Part shown: positions 56,818 through 64,000 of the stretch, piece by piece | Layout: every line of letters starts with the position of its first letter | Numbering within the stretch: position 1 is the first letter of the stretch | Source of the DNA: Stenotrophomonas maltophilia | GTDB taxonomy: Bacteria; Pseudomonadota; Gammaproteobacteria; Xanthomonadales; Xanthomonadaceae | Direction of reading: 5' to 3' | NCBI RefSeq assembly: GCF_900186865.1 | Contig: NZ_LT906480.1 | Span: forward strand, 2,188,001 to 2,252,000 | DNA: 64,000 nt | Notes under the pieces: model-generated | Database searches by the model: none | What the model was told of the DNA's origin: nothing | Seen by the model: only the letters and a program-made list of their open reading frames with translations | Program-made: the position numbers and the translations under genes

Positions 56818-57429
56818 ATGCCCCGTGCCCCGCAACGCCTGACCGACCGCAAACGCGAAGCCATCGTGCGCGCGGCGGTGGAGGAGTTCCGTGCCGCGGG
56901 CTACGAGGCGACCAGCATGGACCGCATTGCCGAGGCGGCCGGGGTCTCCAAGCGCACCGTCTACAACCACTTCTCGAGCAAGGAAGCGCTGTTCTCGATG
57001 ATCCTGGAGGAGCTGTGGGAGCGCAGCGTGGCCAGCGACACATTGCCGTACCGCGCCGACCAGCCGCTGCAGGCGCAGCTGCTGCAGTTGCTGGGGCAGA
57101 AGCTGGAATTGCTCAGCGATGCCAACTTCATCGACCTTGCGCGGGTGGCGATGGCCGAGATCATCCACTCACCGGAGCGTGCGCAGGCCATCGTCTGCCG
57201 CATGGGTGAAAAGGAAAGCGGCGAGAGTGCATGGATCCGCGCGGCCATCGCTGATGGCCGGTTGCGCGAGGTCGATCCGGAATTTGCTGGCCACCAGCTG
57301 CACGGGCTGGTGAAGAGCTTTGCGTTCTGGCCCCAAGTTACGATGGGGCAGGCGCCGTTGAACGCACAGGAGCGTGCACGCGTGGCCGAATCGGCGGTGG
57401 CGATGTTCCTGGGTTTCTACGCGGTCTAG
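56818..57429 (+). CDS. TetR/AcrR family transcriptional regulator
   Basis: 203 residues. HTH at about 12-60 (REAIVRAAVEEFRAAGYEATSMDRIAEAAGVSKRTVYNHF pattern, given by key parts AAGVSKRTVYNHFSSKEALF). C-terminal domain of the AefR-like TetR_C type. Probably represses the divergent MBL hydrolase and itself through the tandem palindromes. The stop overlaps the stop of the convergent EAL gene by two bases. Confidence 0.9.
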   Translation: MPRAPQRLTDRKREAIVRAAVEEFRAAGYEATSMDRIAEAAGVSKRTVYNHFSSKEALFSMILEELWERSVASDTLPYRADQPLQAQLLQLLGQKLELLSDANFIDLARVAMAEIIHSPERAQAIVCRMGEKESGESAWIRAAIADGRLREVDPEFAGHQLHGLVKSFAFWPQVTMGQAPLNAQERARVAESAVAMFLGFYAV

Positions 57430-59372
57430 CTGGCGGCGAAGCGGAGGAACTCGTCGGCCGGCAGCGCCGCCGAGTACAGATAGCCTTGGCCGACATCCAC
57501 GCCCAGGGCCCGCAGCTTCTGCTCCTGCGCCAGGGTTTCGGTACCTTCGGCCACCACGATCGCGCCGCAGCGGTGCGCAACCTCGACGATGAAGCGCACG
57601 ATCGACTGCGACTTGGCGTCGGACAGTGTGGCGATCAGCGCCTGTTCGATCTTGACCTCGGCGATGGCCAGCTGCGAGAGCAGGATCAGGGTTGAATAGC
57701 CAGCGCCGAAATCATCCAGCGACAGGGTGACCTCTGCCGCCAGCAGCTGTGCGATGTTGGCATCTACCACGTCGCGCTCGACGATCTCGGTCCATTCGAC
57801 GATCTCCAGGCGCAACATCACGCCAGGCACATCGTGCAGCTGCAGCAGTTCCTGCAGGCGCAGGCCGAAGTCGGGCAGGCGCAGTGACTCGGCCGAAACG
57901 TTCACTGCGATCTTCAGCTGCCAGCCATCGCGTCGGCACTGCTGCAGGAAGTGGATGGCCGACTGCAGCGTGGCCCATTCCAGTTCAGCCAATCGCCCCT
58001 GCCGGCGCAGCAGGGAGATCACCCGCATCGGCGCGATCAGCCGGCCCTCGCCGTCGCGCATGCGCAGCAGTGCTTCGGCGCCGACCAGTTGACGATCCTG
58101 CAGGCGATGCTTGGGCTGGTAGCACAGCGGTGCGTCGCCCTGCTGCAGCCAACGTTCGAGAGCGACTTCGATCAGGGCGTCGATCTCGCTGTCGCGCTGG
58201 ATCGGGTCGTCGAAGAACACGACGCCGGATTCGATCGCACTCAGTGCTACGGTGATCGCACGGAACGGAAGATGTCCTTCGTCGGCATCTACGGGGGGCT
58301 TCAATTCGACTACTGCACAGCGGAACAGCGGCCGGAAACCGGGCCAATCGCGGCCGACCTGCTCGGCCAGGTTGCTGGCCAGCTCGGTGATCTGGGGCTG
58401 CGTGCGCAGTTCGGACAAGGTCAGGTCGCGCACCAGGATCGCCAGCGCGGCATCGCCGAACTGGTAGATCTCCAGTTGCGCGGACGGCAGCGAGGGCAGC
58501 AGCCGATGTACTTCTTCGGTGCTGTCGCGCTGCCAGATACCGTTGTCCTGCAGCGGACCATAGCGTAGGCGCAGATCGCGCAGGTTGCCCATCTCGGCCA
58601 CGATCAGGCAGGCCTTGCCGATGCCGTCGTTGTCGCGCCAGTAGTGCTGCAGGCGTTCGCCGAGCGCACGCATGTTGGGCAGGCCACTGATCGGATCGAT
58701 GCGCAGCCAGGCCTGTTCGCGCTGGCGTTGTGCATCGATCTGCGCATCGTTGTAGACCAGTGCGAACACCGCGCCGAGCATCAGCAGTGAGAGTGGCAGT
58801 GCCAGCAGGCGCTGGATTGCCAACTCCTCCACGGGTAGCTGATGGACGCCGATGATTGCTACCCCCAGTGCCAGGCCCAACGCAGTGACGACGATACGAA
58901 CGCCCCAGGCCTGCAGGATCAGGCGCAGCGAGAGTTCATTGAGCATGCGCGGGTGCAGGCACCTGCGCAGCCAGACGCCGGCCAGCATCTGCAGCGTGGC
59001 CTCGAGGCCGGCAGGCAGGAAATACTGGGTGCCGGCGAACTGGTAGCGGGCCAGCAGGCTGGCGCCCAGGCAGGCCAGGCCACCGCGCCAGCCGCCGAGC
59101 AGGCCGCTGACCAGCAGGATGTCGAAACCCAGGTGGAGCTTGACCACGCCCTGGCTGTAGCGGGCCACGAACCAGGAATTGAACAGGTAGATCAGGCCCA
59201 GCGCCACGCCCACATACAGGCGGCGGCCTTCAATGGCGTGGCCGGCGCGGCGGGTGGCGATCAGCAGCACGCCGATCATGCCGATCACCGCCGTGGCCTG
59301 CAGCAGGTACAGCGGCAGGCTGGGCAGGGCGCTGTCCAGGACCTGGGCCGAGACCCGTGAAAGCGCATCCAT
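57426..59372 (-). CDS. Membrane EAL-domain cyclic-di-GMP phosphodiesterase with degenerate GGDEF
   Basis: 648 residues. Membrane sensor of 5-6 helices (about 15-205), degenerate GGDEF (225-385; FGDAA in place of GGDEF), EAL (about 400-645). EAL catalytic residues are present: GAEALLR, VNVSAESL, LEIVEWTE, LDDFGAGYS, VKIEQ lysine, VVAEGTET and the glutamine in GQGYLY. It is therefore expected to hydrolyse c-di-GMP, with the GGDEF regulatory at most. The lysine strand reads KIE instead of the common KID. Confidence 0.87.
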   Translation of the reverse strand: MDALSRVSAQVLDSALPSLPLYLLQATAVIGMIGVLLIATRRAGHAIEGRRLYVGVALGLIYLFNSWFVARYSQGVVKLHLGFDILLVSGLLGGWRGGLACLGASLLARYQFAGTQYFLPAGLEATLQMLAGVWLRRCLHPRMLNELSLRLILQAWGVRIVVTALGLALGVAIIGVHQLPVEELAIQRLLALPLSLLMLGAVFALVYNDAQIDAQRQREQAWLRIDPISGLPNMRALGERLQHYWRDNDGIGKACLIVAEMGNLRDLRLRYGPLQDNGIWQRDSTEEVHRLLPSLPSAQLEIYQFGDAALAILVRDLTLSELRTQPQITELASNLAEQVGRDWPGFRPLFRCAVVELKPPVDADEGHLPFRAITVALSAIESGVVFFDDPIQRDSEIDALIEVALERWLQQGDAPLCYQPKHRLQDRQLVGAEALLRMRDGEGRLIAPMRVISLLRRQGRLAELEWATLQSAIHFLQQCRRDGWQLKIAVNVSAESLRLPDFGLRLQELLQLHDVPGVMLRLEIVEWTEIVERDVVDANIAQLLAAEVTLSLDDFGAGYSTLILLSQLAIAEVKIEQALIATLSDAKSQSIVRFIVEVAHRCGAIVVAEGTETLAQEQKLRALGVDVGQGYLYSAALPADEFLRFAAS

Positions 59373-59435
59373 AGCAGGTTCCCGCCTGTGACCGACGGCC
59401 AGTGACGAGCAGCGTAGTCGCAGCAGCGCGCAGGT

Positions 59436-60338
59436 TCAATTGCGCTGGCTGCGTTCGGGCAGGAGGTGTTCGGCCATGAAATCGACAAACGCGCGCACAC
59501 GCGGCTGCTGATGGCGATGGCTTGGCCAGAGGGCCCAGAAGGTGCTTCGCTCAGTGCTCCATGGGTCCAGAACGCTGACGAGCGAACCGCGGTCCAGCGC
59601 ATCACGCGTGGCGAAGTCGGGCAGGCACGCAATGCCATGGCCATCGATGGCCATGTGCAGGATCGTCTCAAGATGATTGGCGGTCATTGCGGCAGTCAGC
59701 CGGGTTTCAGCGCCTCCCTCACGTGCGGGCAGTGGCCAGCGTTCGATCAGGCCGGTGCCGGGAAAGCGATGGAGAAGGCATGCGTGGCCGCTCAGCTCGT
59801 CCGGGTGCTGCGGCGTGCCGCGCTGGGCGAAGTACGCAGGGGCGCCCACGCACAGCAGGCGGGTACTGCCGAGGTTGCGGCCGTGCAGCCGGGAGTCGGC
59901 GGGGCTGCCTGTGCGGACGACGGCATCGAAGCCTTCCTCGATGACATCGACCAGGCGGTCGCTGAAGTGCAGGTCGAGTTCGATGGCGGGGAAGCGCTGC
60001 GCAAACGCCGAAAGCACCGGCAGCATCAGACCGCTGGCGAGTGGAAGACTGACCTTCAGGCGACCGCTGGGCGCGGCCTGGGCATCGGTCAGTTCGCGTT
60101 CTGCCGCAGCGACCTCGATCATGATGCGGCGGCAGCGTTCAAGGAACTGCTCGCCTTCGGCAGTCAGGCTGACGCTGCGGGTATTGCGATTCAGCAGGCG
60201 GGCGCCCAGGCGCTCTTCCAGCCGGGCGATGGTCTTGCTTGCGGCCGAAGGGGTGATGCCACGCTGTCGTGCTGCGGCCGCGAAGCTGCGTGCCTCGGCG
60301 ACCAGAACGAAGAGGCTGAGACCGGCAAAGCTGTCCAT
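59436..60338 (-). CDS. LysR family transcriptional regulator
   Basis: 300 residues. HTH at about 4-62 (FVLVAEARSFAAAARQRGITPSAASKTIARLEERLG features in part) and effector domain (88-290). Divergent from the MFS exporter with 120 bases between starts, so it is a probable regulator of that gene. Confidence 0.9.
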   Translation of the reverse strand: MDSFAGLSLFVLVAEARSFAAAARQRGITPSAASKTIARLEERLGARLLNRNTRSVSLTAEGEQFLERCRRIMIEVAAAERELTDAQAAPSGRLKVSLPLASGLMLPVLSAFAQRFPAIELDLHFSDRLVDVIEEGFDAVVRTGSPADSRLHGRNLGSTRLLCVGAPAYFAQRGTPQHPDELSGHACLLHRFPGTGLIERWPLPAREGGAETRLTAAMTANHLETILHMAIDGHGIACLPDFATRDALDRGSLVSVLDPWSTERSTFWALWPSHRHQQPRVRAFVDFMAEHLLPERSQRN

Positions 60339-60458
60339 GACGTGACCATTGATGACGTTTGTGTCATTAAAGCATGGAGCGAATGACGGATTCTTACGCA
60401 ATAGCGTCGTCGATAGCATCAATGCGGTGGCGCTTGGCCACGCTCGAGTTTCATCGAC

Positions 60459-61970
60459 ATGTCTGTTGCCTCTGCTGAGACGGCCGGATCATCACGCTTT
60501 GGCGTGGTGCTGGCAGGCTGTCTGACGGCGCTCAACATTCCCTTGAGCATTGCCAGCCCTGCCGTGGGCATTCCTGCCATCCGGGACGCGCTGGGCGGTT
60601 CCCCTGCGGCGTTGTCCTGGATCATCAACGCCTATCTGTTGACCTACGGCTGCACCACGCTGGTGGCCGGTGGACTGGCCGATCTGCATGGCAGGCGCCG
60701 GATCTGGATTCTGGGCGGCGCGTTGTTTGCACTCGTCACCGGCCTGATTCCCTTGATGCCCGATGTGGCGTGGATCAATGTCCTGAGACTGCTTCAGGGG
60801 ATGGCGGCGTCGGCAGCGTTTGCCGGCGCGATGGCGTCGCTGGCGCAAGTGTTCGACGGCCAGGCGCGGGCAAGGGTGTTCAGCCTGATCGGCACCACTT
60901 TTGGTGCAGGGGCCGCAGGCGGTCCGCTGCTGGCGGGCGGGTTGATCGATGCGCTGGGCTGGGAATGGGTGTTCTTCCTGCCTGCGTTGCTGGCGGCCCT
61001 GACCGTACCGCTGGTCGCCCTGTCATCCGCCGAATCGAGAAACGCCGGTTCGCCACGCCTGGATTGGCTGGGGGCCATCACCTTCATGCTGGCGCTGGGC
61101 TCACTCACCTACGCCATGATCGTGCTGCCGGAACGTGGCCTGCTGCATCCGCAGACGCTGGTACTGCTGGCGCTCTCGGTGGTGCTGCTGGGCGTGTTCA
61201 TTGCCGTTGAGCGCTCCCATCGAACACCGCTGCTGGATCTCGGGCTGTTCCGCAACCGGCGTTTTGTTGGCGTGCAGATTCTGGCCGCTGCCCCTGCGTT
61301 CTCCTACGTCGTCCTTCTGGTCGTGCTGCCGGCTGGCTTCATCGGTGTTGAAGGACTGCGACCCACCGAGGCTGGACTGGCGATGGCAGCGCTGTCTGCA
61401 CCCTTGCTGGCTGTTCCCCTGGTTGCCGGCTACCTGCTGCGCTGGATTCCGGCGCGGACGCTGTGCTGTGCGGGCCTGCTGATCGGTGCGCTTGGGCTGG
61501 CATGGCTGGCGCAGGTGTTCCAGTTCCCGTCGGTGCGCTGGATGCCGATGCTGGTCATCGGAATCGGCATCGGCCTTCCCTGGGGGATGATGGATGGCCT
61601 GGCGGTCAGCGTGGTCGGCAAGGAACAGGCCGGCATGGCCGCTGGCATCTTCAATGCGATGCGACTGGCAGGCGATTCCATTGCCCTCGCGCTTGTCGGC
61701 ATCATGCTCTCGGCCTGGATTGGCGGGAACATGATGCTGGAGGCCGGCGTCGTGGCCCGTGCCGCCGTGCACAGGCTGTCCATGGGCGACCTTGGCGGAG
61801 CGGTGGAGGCATTGCCCGGCCTTTCGAGAACGGCGCTTGCCCAGGCATACGTGGAGGCCGTCCGTGGCCAGCTGTTTGTCCTGGCGATGGCGACCGTGCT
61901 GACCGCCATCGTGCTTGGGTACCTGTTGCGCGAAGAGGTCGAGCCCGGCCTGAGCAGGGGCAGTCAGTAG
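60459..61970 (+). CDS. MFS transporter, DHA2 (14-helix) drug-exporter type
   Basis: 503 residues with 14 predicted membrane segments. Family features: LNIPLSIASPAVGIPAIRDAL in helix 1, LADLHGRRRIWILG in the loop 2-3 motif, and GPLLAGGLIDALGWEWVFFLPALLA (motif C region). Likely proton-driven efflux of hydrophobic compounds. Divergent LysR upstream. The stop overlaps the stop of the convergent SDR by about seven bases. Confidence 0.88.
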   Translation: MSVASAETAGSSRFGVVLAGCLTALNIPLSIASPAVGIPAIRDALGGSPAALSWIINAYLLTYGCTTLVAGGLADLHGRRRIWILGGALFALVTGLIPLMPDVAWINVLRLLQGMAASAAFAGAMASLAQVFDGQARARVFSLIGTTFGAGAAGGPLLAGGLIDALGWEWVFFLPALLAALTVPLVALSSAESRNAGSPRLDWLGAITFMLALGSLTYAMIVLPERGLLHPQTLVLLALSVVLLGVFIAVERSHRTPLLDLGLFRNRRFVGVQILAAAPAFSYVVLLVVLPAGFIGVEGLRPTEAGLAMAALSAPLLAVPLVAGYLLRWIPARTLCCAGLLIGALGLAWLAQVFQFPSVRWMPMLVIGIGIGLPWGMMDGLAVSVVGKEQAGMAAGIFNAMRLAGDSIALALVGIMLSAWIGGNMMLEAGVVARAAVHRLSMGDLGGAVEALPGLSRTALAQAYVEAVRGQLFVLAMATVLTAIVLGYLLREEVEPGLSRGSQ

Positions 61971-62680
61971 CGCGGGTCGGCGATGGCCGGCAGCACCAGT
62001 TCGCGCACGAAGCCGGACGGTGACAACTGCAGCAGCGCGCGCACCATCGCAACGACGTCGTGCACCGGCACCAGCTCGCCGTCGCCGCGCCCTGCGGCCT
62101 CTGCCACCGGAACCGACAGCGCATCGTCGGTGTTGAGGTAGCCCAGCTGCAGGCTGGTCACCGCCAGGCGGCGATCGCGGAAACCCTCACGCAGTGCATC
62201 GGCGATGCCGTTGAGTGCGAACTTGGATGCACCGAACGCCACTTCCGGGCGGCCGCTGCGCGGCAGTGCCGAGGTCGAGCCGGTCAGCACCAGCTGCGGG
62301 CGTGGCGCGCCCAGCACCCGCGGCAGCAGGCGCTGCAGCAGCACCAGGGTCGCGGTGATGTTGACGTCGACCAGCTGGGTGAGCGCGGCATCGCTCTCGT
62401 CGAGGAAGGCGTACTCGTCGCTGAAGGCGGTCTCTTCCCAGATGCCCAGGTTGTGGATCAGCACATCCAGATCGGCCGGTGCCTGCGCTGCGATGTGATT
62501 GGCAGCCAGGGTGGGTTGGGAGAGATCGGCCTTGATCCACTGCAGGGTGACACCCTCGGGGCATTCAAGGTCGCGCGGACGGCTGCGCGAAACGCCGATG
62601 ACGGTGTCGCCCGCACTGCACAGGCCTTCCACGAACGCCCGACCCAGGCCCCTGCTGGCGCCGATGACCATCAATTTCAT
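61964..62680 (-). CDS. Short-chain dehydrogenase/reductase
   Basis: 238 residues. Motif VIGASRGLGRAF (about 4-15), a NLG in place of the NAG motif (IHNLGIWEE), and SxxxF/K (FGASKFALNG) where tyrosine of YxxxK is replaced by phenylalanine. The missing catalytic tyrosine makes classical activity doubtful. Reads from the same strand as the GNAT and ArsR-rhodanese genes upstream. Confidence 0.78.
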   Translation of the reverse strand: MKLMVIGASRGLGRAFVEGLCSAGDTVIGVSRSRPRDLECPEGVTLQWIKADLSQPTLAANHIAAQAPADLDVLIHNLGIWEETAFSDEYAFLDESDAALTQLVDVNITATLVLLQRLLPRVLGAPRPQLVLTGSTSALPRSGRPEVAFGASKFALNGIADALREGFRDRRLAVTSLQLGYLNTDDALSVPVAEAAGRGDGELVPVHDVVAMVRALLQLSPSGFVRELVLPAIADPRY

Positions 62681-62708
62681 GTTGCTTCCTTGTTGTACTG
62701 CGGCAGCC

Positions 62709-63437
62709 TCAATCGGCTGCCAGAACGGTGTCCCAGTCGGCGAACGCACGCAGGCCGCTGCGCTCGGCGGTAATGATGGAGGCGGTGTTGTCGAGCTGAC
62801 AACGGTACTGAGGCTGCAGCCCGGCCGCCTGCGCGGACACGGCCATGGCGTGTACCAGCTGGCGCGCGTGCCCGCGACCGCGGGCCTCGGGCAGGGTCAG
62901 CACGCCCATGTCGGCCAGGGCTGGATCCAGGCTCCACGGGTACATGCTTCCCGCGGCAACCAGCCGCTCGCCATCGAAGGCGCCGAACACCTGCCAGTGA
63001 TCCAGTTCAACCCAGGCGGCATCGAGATCCTCTTCGCTGGCGCTGGCCTGGAACACCTCGAACGCGGCGGCGTCGGCCGGGTCGAGACGGCGGATAAGTG
63101 GTGGTGCAGGGCGCGCGGCCAGGGCCGCAAGTTCTGCGGCAGGGAAGTAGAAGACACGATCCGCACCATGCGTGCGCTGGCCGAGCTGCTGCAGGCGCTG
63201 TTGCAGCTGTGCCAGCGTCCAGTGCGGTTGCGCGTGCAGGTGCAGGCGAGTCGCCAGGGCAGGGCGCAACAGTGCGCGAGCGGGGCCCACGACCGGCTGC
63301 AGCAGCATGCCGTCCTCGCCCTCATCGAAATCATCGCTGCACGCCAACTGCAGCTGTGGATCATCCCGCAGCGTGCGCTGCCCGGAGAACACGCCGCGCC
63401 AGGTCGCATCGATCAACGGGGCAAACACATCATCCAT
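62709..63437 (-). CDS. GNAT family acetyltransferase
   Basis: 242 residues. The N-terminal half is a substrate-side extension; the C-terminal half (about 125-235) is a GNAT core with LPEARGRGHARQLVHAM as the acetyl-CoA loop and LDNTASIITAERSGL. Substrate unknown. 14 bases downstream of the ArsR-rhodanese gene, probably co-transcribed. Confidence 0.82.
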   Translation of the reverse strand: MDDVFAPLIDATWRGVFSGQRTLRDDPQLQLACSDDFDEGEDGMLLQPVVGPARALLRPALATRLHLHAQPHWTLAQLQQRLQQLGQRTHGADRVFYFPAAELAALAARPAPPLIRRLDPADAAAFEVFQASASEEDLDAAWVELDHWQVFGAFDGERLVAAGSMYPWSLDPALADMGVLTLPEARGRGHARQLVHAMAVSAQAAGLQPQYRCQLDNTASIITAERSGLRAFADWDTVLAAD

Positions 63438-63451
63438 GACCGGTGTCTCGC

Positions 63452-64000
63452 TCAGTGCCGGGGCAGGTCCACCTGCAGGCCGGCGGCCTTCCATTCGGGG
63501 TAACCGGCGGCGAGCCGCTGCGCGGTCAGTCCGGCCTCGCGCAGCATCGCCACCGCATCGTTGGACAGCACGCAGTAGGGACCGCGGCAGTACGCGACAA
63601 TGTGGACGGCACGCGGCAGTTCGTCCATCCGTGCACGCAGTTCCGTAACGGGAATGTTCAGCGCGCCGGGCAGGTGGCCAAGATCGAATTCCTCGCGCGG
63701 CCGCACATCCAGCAGCACCACGCTGCTGCGTTGTTCCAGCAGCTGCTCCACGGTCAGTCCTTCCAGCGCGTCGCGGCGCTGCAGGCTGTCGTGGATCACG
63801 CCGTGCATTTCGCTGCGTTGGTGGTCGGCATAGTCGCGCAGTGCGGCCAGCAGGTTGCCCAGCGGGCCATCACCGCTGCGGTAGAGGATGCGCTTGCCGT
63901 CACGGCGGGTCTGTACCAGGCCGGCACGGCGCAGCTGCTGCAGGTGCTGGGAGGTATTGGCCACCGACAGGCCGGTCAGTTCAGCCAGGCGTTCCACGGC
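63452..64000 (-). CDS. ArsR-rhodanese fusion regulator (5' end beyond window)
   Basis: The visible 182 codons hold most of a winged HTH (LAELTGLSVANTSQHLQQLRRAGLV and the wing KRILYR) followed by a rhodanese domain (about 95-180 of the visible part; VVLLDVRPREEFDLGHLPGALNIP, active-site AYCRGPYC). Such fusions respond to reactive sulfur or oxidants, but the ligand is not known here. The gene is cut at its N-terminus by the window edge. Confidence 0.88.
   Translation of the reverse strand, partial: AVERLAELTGLSVANTSQHLQQLRRAGLVQTRRDGKRILYRSGDGPLGNLLAALRDYADHQRSEMHGVIHDSLQRRDALEGLTVEQLLEQRSSVVLLDVRPREEFDLGHLPGALNIPVTELRARMDELPRAVHIVAYCRGPYCVLSNDAVAMLREAGLTAQRLAAGYPEWKAAGLQVDLPRH

Overview
The window is chromosomal DNA from a high-GC gammaproteobacterium of the Xanthomonadaceae, most probably Stenotrophomonas (S. 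maltophilia group). The evidence is the ndk-rlmN-pilF-rodZ-yfgM-bamB-der gene order, guaB-guaA, an oleate hydratase, and many intergenic hairpins ending in GTAG with a GCCGGCC-type stem, which match the SMAG repeats described in S. maltophilia. No rRNA or tRNA gene was recognised and no complete insertion sequence was seen.

Layout. 0.3-6.9 kb is a housekeeping block on the + strand: nucleotide pools (ndk), rRNA/tRNA methylation (rlmN), type IV pilus assembly (pilF), cell shape (rodZ), outer-membrane protein export and assembly (yfgM-like, bamB) and ribosome assembly (der). 7-9.4 kb holds two LysE-type exporters and an AraC regulator on the minus strand. 9.5-17.9 kb holds a rhodanese-MoeB fusion, a Kef-type antiporter, folD, guaB and guaA, separated by dense hairpin clusters, including six SMAG dimers repeated every 104-106 bp.

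17.9-25.0 kb is a low-GC genomic island inserted at the 3' end of guaA, with a decayed integrase next to guaA. Its core is a type III (HORMA/TRIP13) CBASS anti-phage operon on the minus strand: a SLOG-nucleosidase effector, a CD-NTase cyclase, a HORMA protein, a TRIP13-like ATPase and a DEDDh exonuclease. The cyclase keeps its catalytic residues but has an in-frame TAA at codon 186, so the system looks recently inactivated or needs readthrough. A P4-like regulatory-looking region lies near the right end.

25.0-41.2 kb is ordinary accessory chromosome: regulators, hydrolases, an oleate hydratase, a TetR gene and a membrane gene sharing one palindromic operator, and a BLUF light sensor beside a CheW-like protein. 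41.7-52.3 kb is a nine-gene + strand cluster (TonB receptor, flavin reductase, DUF3088 protein, two flavin monooxygenases, M20 amidohydrolase, GNAT, a fused ABC permease-ATPase and a binding protein). It matches gene for gene the logic of the Bacillus subtilis ytmI operon, which takes up, N-acetylates, oxidises and deacetylates S-modified cysteines to recover sulfur; here an outer-membrane receptor has been added.

52.3-64.0 kb holds a large secreted glycosidase-like protein, a metallo-beta-lactamase-fold hydrolase divergent from a TetR with tandem operators, an EAL protein, a LysR/MFS divergent pair, an SDR, a GNAT, and an ArsR-rhodanese protein cut by the window end.
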